Of a stretch of 48,828 nt of DNA, positions 34,801 through 43,694 are shown in pieces (the stretch's first letter is position 1; the number at the start of each line of letters is the position of its first letter). Both the position numbers and the translations under genes were made by a program. The DNA comes from Methanofollis sp. (GTDB lineage Archaea; Halobacteriota; Methanomicrobia; Methanomicrobiales; Methanofollaceae). The notes beneath the pieces are model-generated. The model was not told where the DNA came from and did no database searches. It saw only the letters and a program-made list of their open reading frames with translations. The stretch covers positions 1 through 48,828 of the forward strand of contig JASGMW010000003.1 in NCBI GenBank assembly GCA_030156225.1. The letters run 5' to 3'.

Positions 34801-36789
34801 ATGAAGACGTCCTGCATGCCCTATGGATCGCACACGCTCGGCGAAGTGCCCGAAGGCGAGCCCCTTGCCGCCATGCTCAAAGGGATGATCGATCCCGACT
34901 ACAGCGAACACGTGGCAGCAGCCGGTGGCGACGATGAGAGCGGGCTTGAAATCCTCTGTCTCGTCGTCAACGGAACGGCTCCGGCAGACGCACAGGCAGA
35001 TGTGCTCGGCACGACGACGGCCGATATCTCTAACGATCTCGCCCTCGGCCTGGACTACCTCGACCGGATCAACGGCTGCACGGTCGAGATCCCGCGTATC
35101 CTTGACGCACTTGAGGCCAGGTACATTCCGCCCGGGCCGAACGGCGACCCCATACGCAACCCGGACGCCCTTCCCACGGGACGGAACCTCCACACCTTCG
35201 ACGACCGGGAGATCCCCACCGCCGCCGCCTGGAACGTGGGCACGGATCTGGGAGACGAACTGATCGCCCGGTATATCGAGGATCACGGCGAGTATCCCGG
35301 AAAGATTTCTTTCCTCCTCTGGTCGATCGAGACCTCCAGACATCAGGGAACAATGGAGTCGGAGATCTTCTGGATGCTCGGTGTCAGGCCGGTCTGGGAC
35401 AGTCGCAACCGCGTCAAAGACGTCGAGCTGATCCCGTCTTCAGAGCTCGGCCGCCCGCGGGTCGATGTGCTGGTGGTCTGTTCTGGGAGTTACCGGGACA
35501 TGTATGCCAGCAGACTCGAACTGATCGACAAAGCCGTCAGGCTTGCGGCAGAGGCCGACGACGGTGCAATGCCGAATTACGTGAAGATCAACACAGAGGA
35601 CACCTACCAGAGCCTGATCGCATCTGGTTACGATGAGGAAACAGCGCGGACCCTCTCCCTCGCCCGCATCTTCTGTCCGCCGCCGGGTTCGTACTCGCCA
35701 GGAATCGAGCACGCCATCGGCGCTTCTGATACCTGGGACAACACCTCAGCCATCGCCGATTACTATATCGACCGGATGGGCTACATCTACAGCGGGGGCA
35801 TCTGGGGCGAACAGTACGCCGACGTCTTCAGAGATAACCTGGAAGACGTGAGCGCATGCGTATTTTCCAGAACGTCAAACGTCTACGGCTGTCTCGAACA
35901 CCCGATGGTCGCCGCGTACTTCGGCGGGCTGAACCTGGCGATCAAGGAGGTCACCGGTCGGAGCGTGGACATGTACATCAACAATCTCAGGTCCGCACAG
36001 GACCAGAAACTGGAGACCCTGGGCGAATTTCTGAGCAAAGACCTCTACTCCCGCTATCTGAACCCCACATGGATAGAAGGCATGATGGGGCACGGGTATG
36101 ACGGCAGCAGGTACTTCGTCTCTCTTGTCGAAAACACCTGGATCTGGGATGTGACCATGCCCGATCTGATCAGCGAAGGAATGTGGGACGATATCTACGA
36201 GACCTATGTTCTTGATTCCAACAACCTCGGGCTCTCTGAATTTTTCGACGAACAGAACCCCTATGCCCTCCAGTCGATCGAAGCGCGGCTGCTCGACGCC
36301 GCCAGAAAGGGCTACTGGAATCCGGATGACGGGGCGTTACAGCAGCTCGCAGACGATTTTCAGCGATCCGTCGATATCAACGGCGTGACCTGCTGCCACC
36401 ACACCTGCGGCAACCTCGACCTTTCGAACTACATTCAGGGCATGATGAAGACCGCGGCCCCGGACGGTTCGGATGATAGCGGGGGTGAACCGCCGGCGCA
36501 GGTCGTGAGCGAATCCGCGGCGAAGACACCATCGGCATCTGAAGACGGACCGAGCGGCGACCATGCCGCCGCCAATTCAACGGCCACGAGTGGATACGGC
36601 CAGAACCAACAGATGCCGGCCGCTCCGCAGATTGCCCCCCCCGATGCCGGCGTCTCCGGACACGTGATGGAGGAGATGAACTATGAGAACCAGGAAAGCG
36701 GCGCGACCACCATCCCCATTATTCCGATCCTGATCGTGGCAATCGTGATCGGCGCAGTTTTCGCCGGGATCTGGTGGAAGAGGACGTAG
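31834..36789 (+). CDS. cobN: Secreted, membrane-anchored CobN-like chelatase
   Basis: 1651 residues. Related to the large subunit of cobaltochelatase (CobN) and Mg-chelatase (ChlH/BchH). An N-terminal signal peptide (about residues 7-26), many N-x-S/T sequons, a Ser/Pro/Gly-rich spacer (about 1540-1625) and one C-terminal helix ending WWKRT put the enzyme on the outer face of the membrane. Residues about 73-440 hold three related modules absent from ordinary CobN; the CobN body fills the rest (for instance RNLHTFDDREIPTAAAWNVG near 1114, then NPTWIEGMMGHGYDGSRYF). A Cys/His motif CCHHTC at residues 1520-1525 could bind metal. No CobS/CobT or ChlI/ChlD ATPase is nearby, so it may act in uptake or metal exchange outside the cell, powered by the ExbB-like pair. 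Confidence 0.9.
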   Translation: MEKNRLKRLYALTIVVVLCVMPAAAIDSSTNITTENQTAPEDAPEIIPEDAPVAVIDEETPHTSPDTNATERHRLAIVAGGPCNLSELNEAALDAPVDVTVLNGTEALLYNFSAERLIFAASVNDAVIKQIAATMDPTAPLVVYDTPAGTELGTLADTSTAARWTEGGTENFRALMIYLDTTSAGNATQTECPDNRTLAIVTGDTARQAAVANVSATASLKIALFNETEAQQHDFAEDSLIFAASDDDTLEQIADTVADNATLLVCEQEGDSTVGTPAGDLLEKYWLYGGEENLFNMVLALENEYYGTNHTLADPLPPGERPKIAYVFSRTSEFSSMRAIAEEKDVQARMNVTVYLGRSNENLSFDLSAQDVVLLSNIDAGVIEDLSNTVEAARDNGATIISMGPLAQSYNLHTLSPESNESKKIEEYLEYPSEHNHRSLALYMGATFCNLTCEAEDPETRPVYGIYHPAAPEIFSSVTAYLDWYAGTGRYDPANPTVGIMTGDYKYFARDGPMLDALIDSFENRSVNVILGTYHYKDPVNIGYFMQNGTVLIDTAIVISKGSRLDYSDPDRGIENLKTLDVPVLNAVRLFYDVNETTWRQSPHGVGPEQTYQLAAAELDGIIEPIVFAGKEPDPVTGELCYKPFEDQTAWLTDRAIGWMNLHRTANADKKVIIPYYCSEAGKAFIGADIDYYLDAQASLANLLAGMKERGYDLGGRAVPDADELADLMVEYGHNYGKWASDELEECVQNGDAILIPEAQYLAWFNELPADKKAEVRDVWGEPPGDIMVYENGGEKFLVIPTIRFGNVMLAPDPMSGLDQDVDVMYRDSSIPPTHQCIAFYLYMDRVYNADAIFSIFSAIPTMPGKECGLACTDWGAILSGDMPHIHVLPMDAEGIFDHRRANMAIVDFMTPTIVPSGLYGDFADLEDAIDNYQTVVDEAVKAQYKSQIIVSVKNLSLDSALDVNASVFVEDDDAFEAFLPDLESYLTSMKTSCMPYGSHTLGEVPEGEPLAAMLKGMIDPDYSEHVAAAGGDDESGLEILCLVVNGTAPADAQADVLGTTTADISNDLALGLDYLDRINGCTVEIPRILDALEARYIPPGPNGDPIRNPDALPTGRNLHTFDDREIPTAAAWNVGTDLGDELIARYIEDHGEYPGKISFLLWSIETSRHQGTMESEIFWMLGVRPVWDSRNRVKDVELIPSSELGRPRVDVLVVCSGSYRDMYASRLELIDKAVRLAAEADDGAMPNYVKINTEDTYQSLIASGYDEETARTLSLARIFCPPPGSYSPGIEHAIGASDTWDNTSAIADYYIDRMGYIYSGGIWGEQYADVFRDNLEDVSACVFSRTSNVYGCLEHPMVAAYFGGLNLAIKEVTGRSVDMYINNLRSAQDQKLETLGEFLSKDLYSRYLNPTWIEGMMGHGYDGSRYFVSLVENTWIWDVTMPDLISEGMWDDIYETYVLDSNNLGLSEFFDEQNPYALQSIEARLLDAARKGYWNPDDGALQQLADDFQRSVDINGVTCCHHTCGNLDLSNYIQGMMKTAAPDGSDDSGGEPPAQVVSESAAKTPSASEDGPSGDHAAANSTATSGYGQNQQMPAAPQIAPPDAGVSGHVMEEMNYENQESGATTIPIIPILIVAIVIGAVFAGIWWKRT

Positions 36790-36811
36790 GGGCCATCCCC
36801 TATCATTTTTT
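36789..36811 (+). terminator. Hairpin plus T-run after CobN-like gene
   Basis: GGGGCCATCCCC directly at the stop codon, followed by TATCATTTTTTATT, forms a short stem and T-run. Confidence 0.5.
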
Positions 36812-36921
36812 ATTCTCACCCGCAGCCGTCCCGTACTCCCCACAGCCCAGGGTCATCATATTCATGTGGGATCAGCGCCGATCTATCCATCGCAGGACAA
36901 AACCTGTGGAGATGCGGAACC

Positions 36922-37866
36922 ATGCTGAAGATTTTCAAAACCCGACAGAATGAAGCGGGGGCATTTATCGAGGAACTCGACACGGTCGAACCCGGGGCAT
37001 GGATCGTCTGCACCGCGCCGGACGAGGCCGAGATCGGCCGTGCCGCCGGGATCATCGGGATCGTCCCGGAGGACCTGCGGGCGGCCCTCGACGAGGAGGA
37101 GCGTCCGCGTATGGAGACGGAAGAGGGAAGAACCCTTATCCTGATCGACGTCCCCATCAGGATCGCGGGAGAACCCGCGGGAACCTACTCGACGATCCCG
37201 CTCGGGATTGCAATCAGCGACGACTATATCCTCACCATCTGCCTCCAGGAAAGCCTGATCCTGCAGGACTTCATCGCCGGCAAGGTGAAGACCTTTTACA
37301 CCTTTAAAAAGACGCGGTTCCTCTTCCAGATACTCTATCGAAACGCTTCCTATTACCTGAACTTCCTCAGACAGATCGACAAACGATCGACCGAGATCGA
37401 AAAGCAGCTCCACCTTTCCCTGCGAAACGAGGAGTTGATCCTCCTCCTCAACCTGGATAAGTCGCTGGTCTATTTTTCGACCTCGCTGAAGAGCAACGAG
37501 GTGGTGCTTGAGAAGATCCTCAGGTTCAAGCCCGTCCGGATGTTTCCGGAGGACGAGGATCTCCTCGAAGACGTCATCATCGAGAACAAACAGGCGATCG
37601 AGATGGCGAACATCTACTCGAACATTCTTTCCGGCACGATGAACGCCTTCGCCTCGATCATCTCGAACAACCTGAACATCGTGATGAAGTTCCTCGCCTC
37701 GGTGACGATCGTGCTCGCCGTGCCGACGATGATCGCGAGTTTTTTCGGGATGAACGTGGGCATCCCGCTCAGCGACAATCCGATCGCCTTTGCAATCATC
37801 GTCGGGATTTCGATGGTGATTTCCGTCGTCCTCGTGCTGGTCCTGATGAAAAAAAGGATGCTGTGA
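36922..37866 (+). CDS. corA: CorA-family Mg2+/Co2+ transporter
   Basis: 314 residues. A soluble alpha/beta N-terminal domain, a long helical stalk (about 140-255), then two C-terminal helices with the invariant loop GMN in SFFGMNVGIP near residue 276 and a basic tail MKKRML. CorA channels let Mg2+ and Co2+ into the cell. The start ATG 36922 follows GGAGATGCGGAACC. Placed after the CobN-like gene but with a terminator between them, it may or may not belong functionally; a cobalt link is attractive. Confidence 0.92.
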   Translation: MLKIFKTRQNEAGAFIEELDTVEPGAWIVCTAPDEAEIGRAAGIIGIVPEDLRAALDEEERPRMETEEGRTLILIDVPIRIAGEPAGTYSTIPLGIAISDDYILTICLQESLILQDFIAGKVKTFYTFKKTRFLFQILYRNASYYLNFLRQIDKRSTEIEKQLHLSLRNEELILLLNLDKSLVYFSTSLKSNEVVLEKILRFKPVRMFPEDEDLLEDVIIENKQAIEMANIYSNILSGTMNAFASIISNNLNIVMKFLASVTIVLAVPTMIASFFGMNVGIPLSDNPIAFAIIVGISMVISVVLVLVLMKKRML

Positions 37867-38239
37867 ATTGACGTTGACCATATCTTACATGCACAACAGA
37901 CCTCATCTCACGCGTTCAGTTTTTACCGGGGCCTCTGACCCGCGGGATCGGATTCATCCTCATACTCTTCGTTGCGGATTGTCCCATCCCTGCTCCCAAT
38001 CGTGTTTGCGGGGGGTCAGGAGGCAGGCGCTCACTGTTCCCCGGCAAGGGCGCACCTGACCGCGTGGAGGAGTTCGGCGCATTCGGCAGGAGTACACCCA
38101 CCTTTTCCGACATAAAAACCCGACGACCGGCGCGGCCGGCGGCAGGGAGAGGGGCACCCGGGTTTCTTCGGCCCCATCGAGGCTTGTGGGGAGGGGGGGC
38201 CTTGAAAGATATATCTCCACACCGTGTCTACAGGGCAAT
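37867..38239. other. Gene-free stretch before marC
   Basis: About 370 bases. A minus-strand fragment reads GKGGCTPAECAELLHAVRCA and stops near 38031; it looks protein-like but has no intact gene around it, so it may be a remnant. At the right end GAAAGATATATCTCC (about 38202-38216) is a good TATA box 25-30 bases before ATG 38240, implying a leaderless marC transcript. Confidence 0.4.
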
Positions 38240-38827
38240 ATGCAGGACCTGCTGGCATCCCTCCTCTACGCCTTCACCACGCTCTTTGTCATCCTCGACC
38301 CGCTGCTCTCGGTCCCGATCTTCGTATCGCTCACGGCCGGCAGCCTGCCAGAGGAGAAGGCGAGACAGGCCGGGATCGCCGTCGCCGTAGCAGCGGCCCT
38401 CCTGTACCTCTTCCTGATCTTCGGACTGTTCATCTTCGATCTCCTGGGAATCACGCTCGCGAGTTTCGAGGTGGCGGGAGGCATCCTCCTCTTCATCCTC
38501 GGCCTCCAGGAGTCCCTCGGGATCGAGTTCGGACACGAGGACAGAGAGCGGCGGTCGATGGCCGGGGTGGTCATCGGCACCCCTCTCCTCTGCGGGCCAG
38601 GAGCGATCACAACGGTCGTCCTCCTTTCCACGAAGATCGGGGTGGTCATCACCGGCGTCGCCATCGGGCTCTGCCTCGGCGTGACCTGGCTCATCCTCAG
38701 ATACGCCGCTCAGATCCAGCGGCTCCTTGGAGAGACGGTCACCGACATCATGGGCAAGGTGCTCGGGATGCTGCTCGCGGCGATCGCCGTGAAGATCATC
38801 GCGGACGGGATCGTGGGGTTGTTCTGA
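38240..38827 (+). CDS. MarC-family membrane protein
   Basis: 195 residues, six hydrophobic helices. The N-terminal FVILDPLLSVPIFVSLTAGS near residue 15 and GTPLLCGPGAITTVVLLST near residue 112 are the two conserved loops of the MarC (UPF0056) family. Function is unknown despite the old link to antibiotic resistance. ATG 38240 is chosen because the family starts there and the TATA box at about 38205-38215 excludes a longer form. Confidence 0.9.
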   Translation: MQDLLASLLYAFTTLFVILDPLLSVPIFVSLTAGSLPEEKARQAGIAVAVAAALLYLFLIFGLFIFDLLGITLASFEVAGGILLFILGLQESLGIEFGHEDRERRSMAGVVIGTPLLCGPGAITTVVLLSTKIGVVITGVAIGLCLGVTWLILRYAAQIQRLLGETVTDIMGKVLGMLLAAIAVKIIADGIVGLF

Positions 38828-39306
38828 AAGAGGATTCCCTGAAACCCCTGAGGCGGTCGGAAACCATCGTCTGTGGTCCGGACCGTCAGTCACAGATTCG
38901 GAACCTCTTTTTACTCGTTCACCGGGTGTTCACTTCCTGCTCCGGATCGATCGGATCTGCAAAAGTGCGCGATTCCTATTCGTTTCCATCGCCGCACGGG
39001 GGAGAGACCGGGAGGGCGCGACCCTGCCGGTACAGGCTTTCAACAAAGCAGAATATTTCTTCCTATTATAAGACACCAATAATATAATAGACATAAATAT
39101 TCCAACAAATAGATCAAAATCGGAAATATAAAATCGAAACCCATATATCATAATACTGCATGATCGATCGTAGATACAATGTCGGGAACCTCCTGGCCAT
39201 CCGTTGTCTCTTCGGTCTCCGGCGTGGCGCATAAAACCAGGCGCTCGCCGTCAAAGACACCAGGGGAACCAGATGATATCGACATTCCTATCGAGAGATG
39301 TAAATC
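38828..39306. other. Gene-free, AT-rich stretch before chemoreceptor gene
   Basis: About 480 bases. The left half is GC-rich with no supportable frame. From about 39050 to 39165 the sequence turns very AT-rich (ATAATATAATAGACATAAATA and more), with several overlapping TATA-like sites that could serve the chemoreceptor gene through a long leader. The element TTTCAACAAAGC (near 39041) matches one near 29807. Confidence 0.4.
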
Positions 39307-41202
39307 ATGAAAGCAAAAGATATGCCGTTTGGCGGAAACACAGATGAATACGCAGAATCGAAAGAGAGAACATGTTTTTCTGAGATCGTGGTGCAGGGCA
39401 TCGACTGCATACCCATTCCCATCCAGATCATCGATCCCGGGTACCGGGTTCTCTACATGAACAGGGCCGCAGCAGAGTTGTTCGGTAAAAGCGAGGAAGA
39501 ATGCCTTGGAAAGCATTGCTATGATCTGTATAACACCGGGACCTGCAGATCAGGAAGCTGTCCCTGTAGAACGGCGATAGAGACAGGAAGTACCGGCAAT
39601 GCCGATCTCGTCCTCGGAAACGGCAGGACGGTCAACGCCACGAGCGTGGCCTTCAGGAATGCAAACGGAGAGATCGCCGGTGCGGTCGAGTACTTTTTGA
39701 ATCGTACCGATCAAAACGTTCAGAACCTCCTTCAGGAGTGCAACGCCGTCCTCCAGAGGACCGCACAGAACGACTATACGAAACGAGTCGAAGGGCACTG
39801 CGAAGAGGGGATCTACGCCGGGATCGCGGCGGCGATCAACACCGTTCAGGACCGTCTCTTCCACGTCGAGAGCATCGCAATCAATATCGGGAGAGGCGAC
39901 CTCTCCGAGCTGAAGGATCTCAAGGCCCTCGGAAAACGTTCGGAAAACGACCATCTGGTCCCGGCCTTCGTCGCGATGATGGAGGCGATCCAGAGACTCG
40001 TGAGCGATGCAGAGTTGCTTGCAGAGGCCGGCAGGGACGGAAACCTCTCTGTCCGCACCGACGCCTCGAAGCATAACGGCGAGTTCGCAAAGGTCGTGGA
40101 AGGCATCGACCGGTTGATGGACGCGGTGGTCGGCCCCATCGAGGAGGCGATGCGGGTCTCAGGCCAGTTCGCCGCGGGCAACTACACCGTCAGGTTTTCC
40201 GACGAAATCGCCGTCGCAGGCAGTTTCCTGAAATTCAAGGAGTCTTTGAACGAAATGGCAGAGAAGACGTCTGCCGTCATCACGCAGATCAAGCACGCCG
40301 CGGACCAGGTGCAGTCGGGCGTCTTCGACGCCAGCAAGGGGTCGGACGAGATCGCCAGAGCAGCCGAACAGGTGGCCATCACAAGCCAGAAATGCGCCGA
40401 TCTCAACCACGAGCTCCTCACCCAGATGGAAGATATCAGCCGCCGCATCAGCGATTTCTCGGCCTCGAACGAGGAGGTGGCAAGCACCTCGCAGGAGGTC
40501 CTCGCGCACACTCTCGAGGTGACAAAGCAGGGTTCGGAGGCGAAAAAACTCGGCAACCAGGCGAACGCCAAGATGGCCCTCGTACAGGAGATCGCAGAGG
40601 AGAGCGTAAAGGGCATCACCGATCTGACCGAGGAGATGCACGAGATCAACAAGATCATCAAGCTGATCACCGACATCTCGAACCAGACCAACCTCCTCGC
40701 CCTCAACGCCGCGATCGAAGCGGCCCGGGCCGGCGAACACGGCCGTGGCTTTGCCGTCGTCGCCGGTGAGGTCAGGAACCTTGCAGGGGAGTCGAAGAGG
40801 GCGACCAACGATATCGAGAACCTCATCACCTCCATCCAGGCAAAGAGCGCAAAGACCGCAACGGCGATCGGGTCGGCCCACAAGGAGATCACCACCGGGG
40901 TCGCCAGCGTCACCCGGACGATCGAGGCCCTCAACAGCATGGTGAGCGGGGCCGAACAGGCGACCACCGAGATCGGCGAGATTGCACGGGCCATCGAGGA
41001 CCAGGCGAACACGAGCAACGCCATCGTCCAGATCGTCGACGAGGGCACGAAGCTGACGAAGGAGACAATGAAACAGGTGAGCGACCTTGCGGCCCTGGCC
41101 GAGGAGACGAGCGCCTCGACCGAGGAGATCGGGAGCGTCACCCATCAGCTCGACTCCATGGCCGGAGATCTGAAGGACACCATGAAGCAGTTCAGGGTGT
41201 AG
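39307..41202 (+). CDS. Soluble methyl-accepting chemotaxis protein with Cys-rich PAS domain
   Basis: 631 residues, with no membrane helix, so a cytoplasmic receptor. Residues about 25-135 form a PAS domain with unusual cysteines: C34, C66, C71, C80, C85 and C87 ([13 protein letters not shown]), a plausible iron-sulfur, heme or redox site. Then come HAMP-like linker repeats (about 170-320), and a signalling domain whose tip reads [20 protein letters not shown] followed by [20 protein letters not shown] near residue 455, the CheA/CheW contact region. A CheW gene follows after five bases. No CheA, CheY, CheR or archaellum genes are in the window. Confidence 0.92.
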   Translation: MKAKDMPFGGNTDEYAESKERTCFSEIVVQGIDCIPIPIQIIDPGYRVLYMNRAAAELFGKSEEECLGKHCYDLYNTGTCRSGSCPCRTAIETGSTGNADLVLGNGRTVNATSVAFRNANGEIAGAVEYFLNRTDQNVQNLLQECNAVLQRTAQNDYTKRVEGHCEEGIYAGIAAAINTVQDRLFHVESIAINIGRGDLSELKDLKALGKRSENDHLVPAFVAMMEAIQRLVSDAELLAEAGRDGNLSVRTDASKHNGEFAKVVEGIDRLMDAVVGPIEEAMRVSGQFAAGNYTVRFSDEIAVAGSFLKFKESLNEMAEKTSAVITQIKHAADQVQSGVFDASKGSDEIARAAEQVAITSQKCADLNHELLTQMEDISRRISDFSASNEEVASTSQEVLAHTLEVTKQGSEAKKLGNQANAKMALVQEIAEESVKGITDLTEEMHEINKIIKLITDISNQTNLLALNAAIEAARAGEHGRGFAVVAGEVRNLAGESKRATNDIENLITSIQAKSAKTATAIGSAHKEITTGVASVTRTIEALNSMVSGAEQATTEIGEIARAIEDQANTSNAIVQIVDEGTKLTKETMKQVSDLAALAEETSASTEEIGSVTHQLDSMAGDLKDTMKQFRV

Positions 41203-41207
41203 GCATC

Positions 41208-41672
41208 ATGGAAATCATAGATGTCGTCGAGTTCGAGATCGGGGGCACCCACTATGCCTTCGATATCGGCCTCGCACGAGAGATCGTCGAGATGGTCCCG
41301 ATCACGCCGGTGCCGTGCGCGGCACCCCACATCGCCGGGATCATCAATCTCAGGGGCGACGTCACCACCATCTTCAACCTCAACCGGCTTCTCGGCCTTG
41401 CAGAGAGGGAGGACGCCGCGCGCGCAAAGATCATCGTCCTCGTCCCGGAGGCGGCAAACGGATCGAACAACGGCATCATCGTCGACGATGTCCACTCGGT
41501 GCTGGGGGTCGGAAAAGACGATGTCGTCCAGATGGACGACAGCCTCGCGAAGGAAGCGTACGTCAAGGGGATCATCAAGATGAAGGCGGAGGAAAAGGGG
41601 GCGAAGGCCCGGACACAAGACCTGATCATCTGGATCGATCTCCAGAAAATCCTCCTCAACCTGGCGGGCTGA
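41208..41672 (+). CDS. cheW: CheW-like adaptor protein
   Basis: 154 residues. CheW fold: an N-terminal FEIGGTHYAFDIGLAREIVE, the conserved PHIAGIINLRGDVTTIFNLN near residue 40 (the receptor/CheA-binding signature), and a second sub-barrel with GIIVDDVHSVLGVGKDDV near 88. It couples receptors to the kinase CheA. It lies five bases after the chemoreceptor gene and is surely co-transcribed; the two probably form a dedicated input module. Confidence 0.92.
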   Translation: MEIIDVVEFEIGGTHYAFDIGLAREIVEMVPITPVPCAAPHIAGIINLRGDVTTIFNLNRLLGLAEREDAARAKIIVLVPEAANGSNNGIIVDDVHSVLGVGKDDVVQMDDSLAKEAYVKGIIKMKAEEKGAKARTQDLIIWIDLQKILLNLAG

Positions 41673-41883
41673 ACCGTAGAAACACAGCGAAAAGAAACGG
41701 AGTAAACCGGCCGCAAAAAAGAGAGAACCAGTCCTCCGACGCCAGAAAAAGGGTTTCTTCAGAGTCGATTCCAAACATAACGATAATATGAAAAATGAAT
41801 AGTCACATCCGACCCGGCTAACCAGGGAAAACCGATTATTTCAGCATACCTACCGACTCAGCCTGCACACCACAGATCACAGG

Positions 41884-43617
41884 ATGGACACGGGTACAAA
41901 AATGAAAATGCTCACGCATGTCGTTCTTGTTACGATCATCGTCGCTTCAGCCCTGATCGGCGGTGTCATCCTCACCTCAGACCTTCTCCTCATCCAGAAC
42001 CTGGAAGACTCGGAACGCGCTGTCATGACGGTATCGTGCAATCTGGTGAATCACACCATCCAGCACGAAATCGATATGCTGGCAGCCACCTGCCGGGACT
42101 GGGCGATGTGGGACGATACCTATTTCTTTGTTCTGAAACCGGATCAGGCGTACATCGATTCCAATCTCGTCGATCAGACCTACATCAATAACGGCCTCGA
42201 CTGTTTCCTCATCGTGGACACCGCCGAGACACTGGTCTACGGCAAAATCTTCGATGCCGAAAAACAGACCGCCGTTCCGATTCCGGATAGCCTCTTCGCC
42301 CGGATCGAAGAGTTGCTCCGGAAGCAGCGCACTACCGTTGATTCGTGGACCGTCGGGGGGATCATCACACTCCCCGAAGGGCCGATGATCGTCGCCGCAG
42401 AGCCCGTACAGCGCAGCACGGGCGAGGGGCCGGCCGTCGGAACCCTGATCATGGGGCGTTACATCGACGATGAATGGATCGGAGACGTCTCGGACAGCAC
42501 CCTCGTGTCGGTCACGCTCCAGACCGCCGGAAATACCTCCATCTACAGCGGCCTTTCCCCGGGTGAAAATAAAGGCGAAGGGCCATCATCCCTGGTTACC
42601 ATCGCACCCTCGGAAAACGGGACGATCTTTTCAGGGATCATCGCCGTCGCCGACATCTATGGAAGACCCGCATTCACCACCAGAGTCGACCTCGCGCGCG
42701 ACCTCTATCGCCAGGGTTTCGGTGCCATCTACTCTTCCATTCTCATTATTATCGGGATCTGCGCGGCGATAGGCATGATCCTCATCTTCTCCCTCAACAG
42801 GGCCATCATATTACCTCTCGAAACGATGAGCGGCATGGTCACCTCCATCAGGAACGATCAGGACTATTCCCGCCGTATACCTGAAGAAGGAATCACCGAG
42901 ATAAAGGTTCTTTCAACGTCGATGAACACCCTGTTTTCATCTCTCCAGTCCTTAACCGAACTACAAAAAGAATCAGAAGCGCGTCTCCGCGAGTCGGAAG
43001 AAAAATATCATACGCTCTTTGAATCGACGAACGACGGCATTTTCATTCTCAGAGATCGTCGCTTTGAGGACTGCAACACCCGCGCCCTCGAAGTATTCGG
43101 GCGTACAAAGGAAGAGATGATGGGAGAGCGCATCGAGAGGTTCTCTCCTGAATATCAGCCTGACGGACAGTGTTCCATCGACGCCGCCAGCGAATATCTG
43201 CAGAGAGCATATGCAGGCGAGTCCCTCACTTACACCTGGGAGTACCTGACCCCGGAGGGTACGCACCGGAGCGCCGAGATCACGGTGAAGAGGCTAGACC
43301 TGCACTCAGGGGCGCACCTGCTCGTCATCGCCCGTGATGTCACCAGACAGATCGAGATGGAGAGGCTCAAGACCGAAGCATTCGGCCAGATAGAGCAAAA
43401 CCTTGAGCAGCTTGCCGTCCTGAACGACGAGATCAGAAATCCGCTCCAGGTGATCCAGGCGATCGTCGAGATGGACCCCTGCAAAGAGACGAAAACCGTC
43501 CTGACACAGGTCAAGATTATCAACGACCTCATTAATCAACTTGACCGCGGCTATATCGAATCGGAAAAAGTCAGGGAATTCCTCAGGAAACACTACGATA
43601 TCGGCGGGAAAAAATAG
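41884..43617 (+). CDS. CHASE4-like/HAMP/PAS sensor with kinase-like tail lacking His and ATPase
   Basis: 577 residues. Helix 1 (about 10-35), an outer sensor domain with the CHASE4-type DMLAATCRDWAMWDDTYFF near residue 60, helix 2 (about 278-303), HAMP (304-360), then PAS (YHTLFESTNDGIFILRDRRF near 377). The tail reads LAVLNDEIRNPLQVIQAIVE near residue 511. This is a histidine-kinase H-box in which the phospho-His position is Asp (D515), followed by INQLDRGYIESEKVREFLRK and the end; no ATPase domain follows. The tail form is common in methanogens and the protein may act through protein contacts instead of phosphotransfer. It begins 211 bases after cheW. Confidence 0.88.
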   Translation: MDTGTKMKMLTHVVLVTIIVASALIGGVILTSDLLLIQNLEDSERAVMTVSCNLVNHTIQHEIDMLAATCRDWAMWDDTYFFVLKPDQAYIDSNLVDQTYINNGLDCFLIVDTAETLVYGKIFDAEKQTAVPIPDSLFARIEELLRKQRTTVDSWTVGGIITLPEGPMIVAAEPVQRSTGEGPAVGTLIMGRYIDDEWIGDVSDSTLVSVTLQTAGNTSIYSGLSPGENKGEGPSSLVTIAPSENGTIFSGIIAVADIYGRPAFTTRVDLARDLYRQGFGAIYSSILIIIGICAAIGMILIFSLNRAIILPLETMSGMVTSIRNDQDYSRRIPEEGITEIKVLSTSMNTLFSSLQSLTELQKESEARLRESEEKYHTLFESTNDGIFILRDRRFEDCNTRALEVFGRTKEEMMGERIERFSPEYQPDGQCSIDAASEYLQRAYAGESLTYTWEYLTPEGTHRSAEITVKRLDLHSGAHLLVIARDVTRQIEMERLKTEAFGQIEQNLEQLAVLNDEIRNPLQVIQAIVEMDPCKETKTVLTQVKIINDLINQLDRGYIESEKVREFLRKHYDIGGKK

Positions 43618-43624
43618 ATATTAT

Positions 43625-43638
43625 GTCTCCGTAGAGAC
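43625..43638 (+). terminator. Small hairpin after sensor gene
   Basis: GTCTC-CGTA-GAGAC is a perfect five-pair stem just after the stop, in the gap to the convergent pdxT gene; a TTCTTTTTATAG stretch lies 40 bases further on. Confidence 0.35.
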
Positions 43639-43694
43639 ACTCACCGATCCGGAAGGGATCTCCAGAACCCTTCTTTTTATAGAGATTTCGATTT

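Noticed and set aside
38031-38110. Protein-like minus-strand fragment before marC
   Set aside because: Short, no start or homology I can name; listed only as a possible remnant in the intergenic entry.
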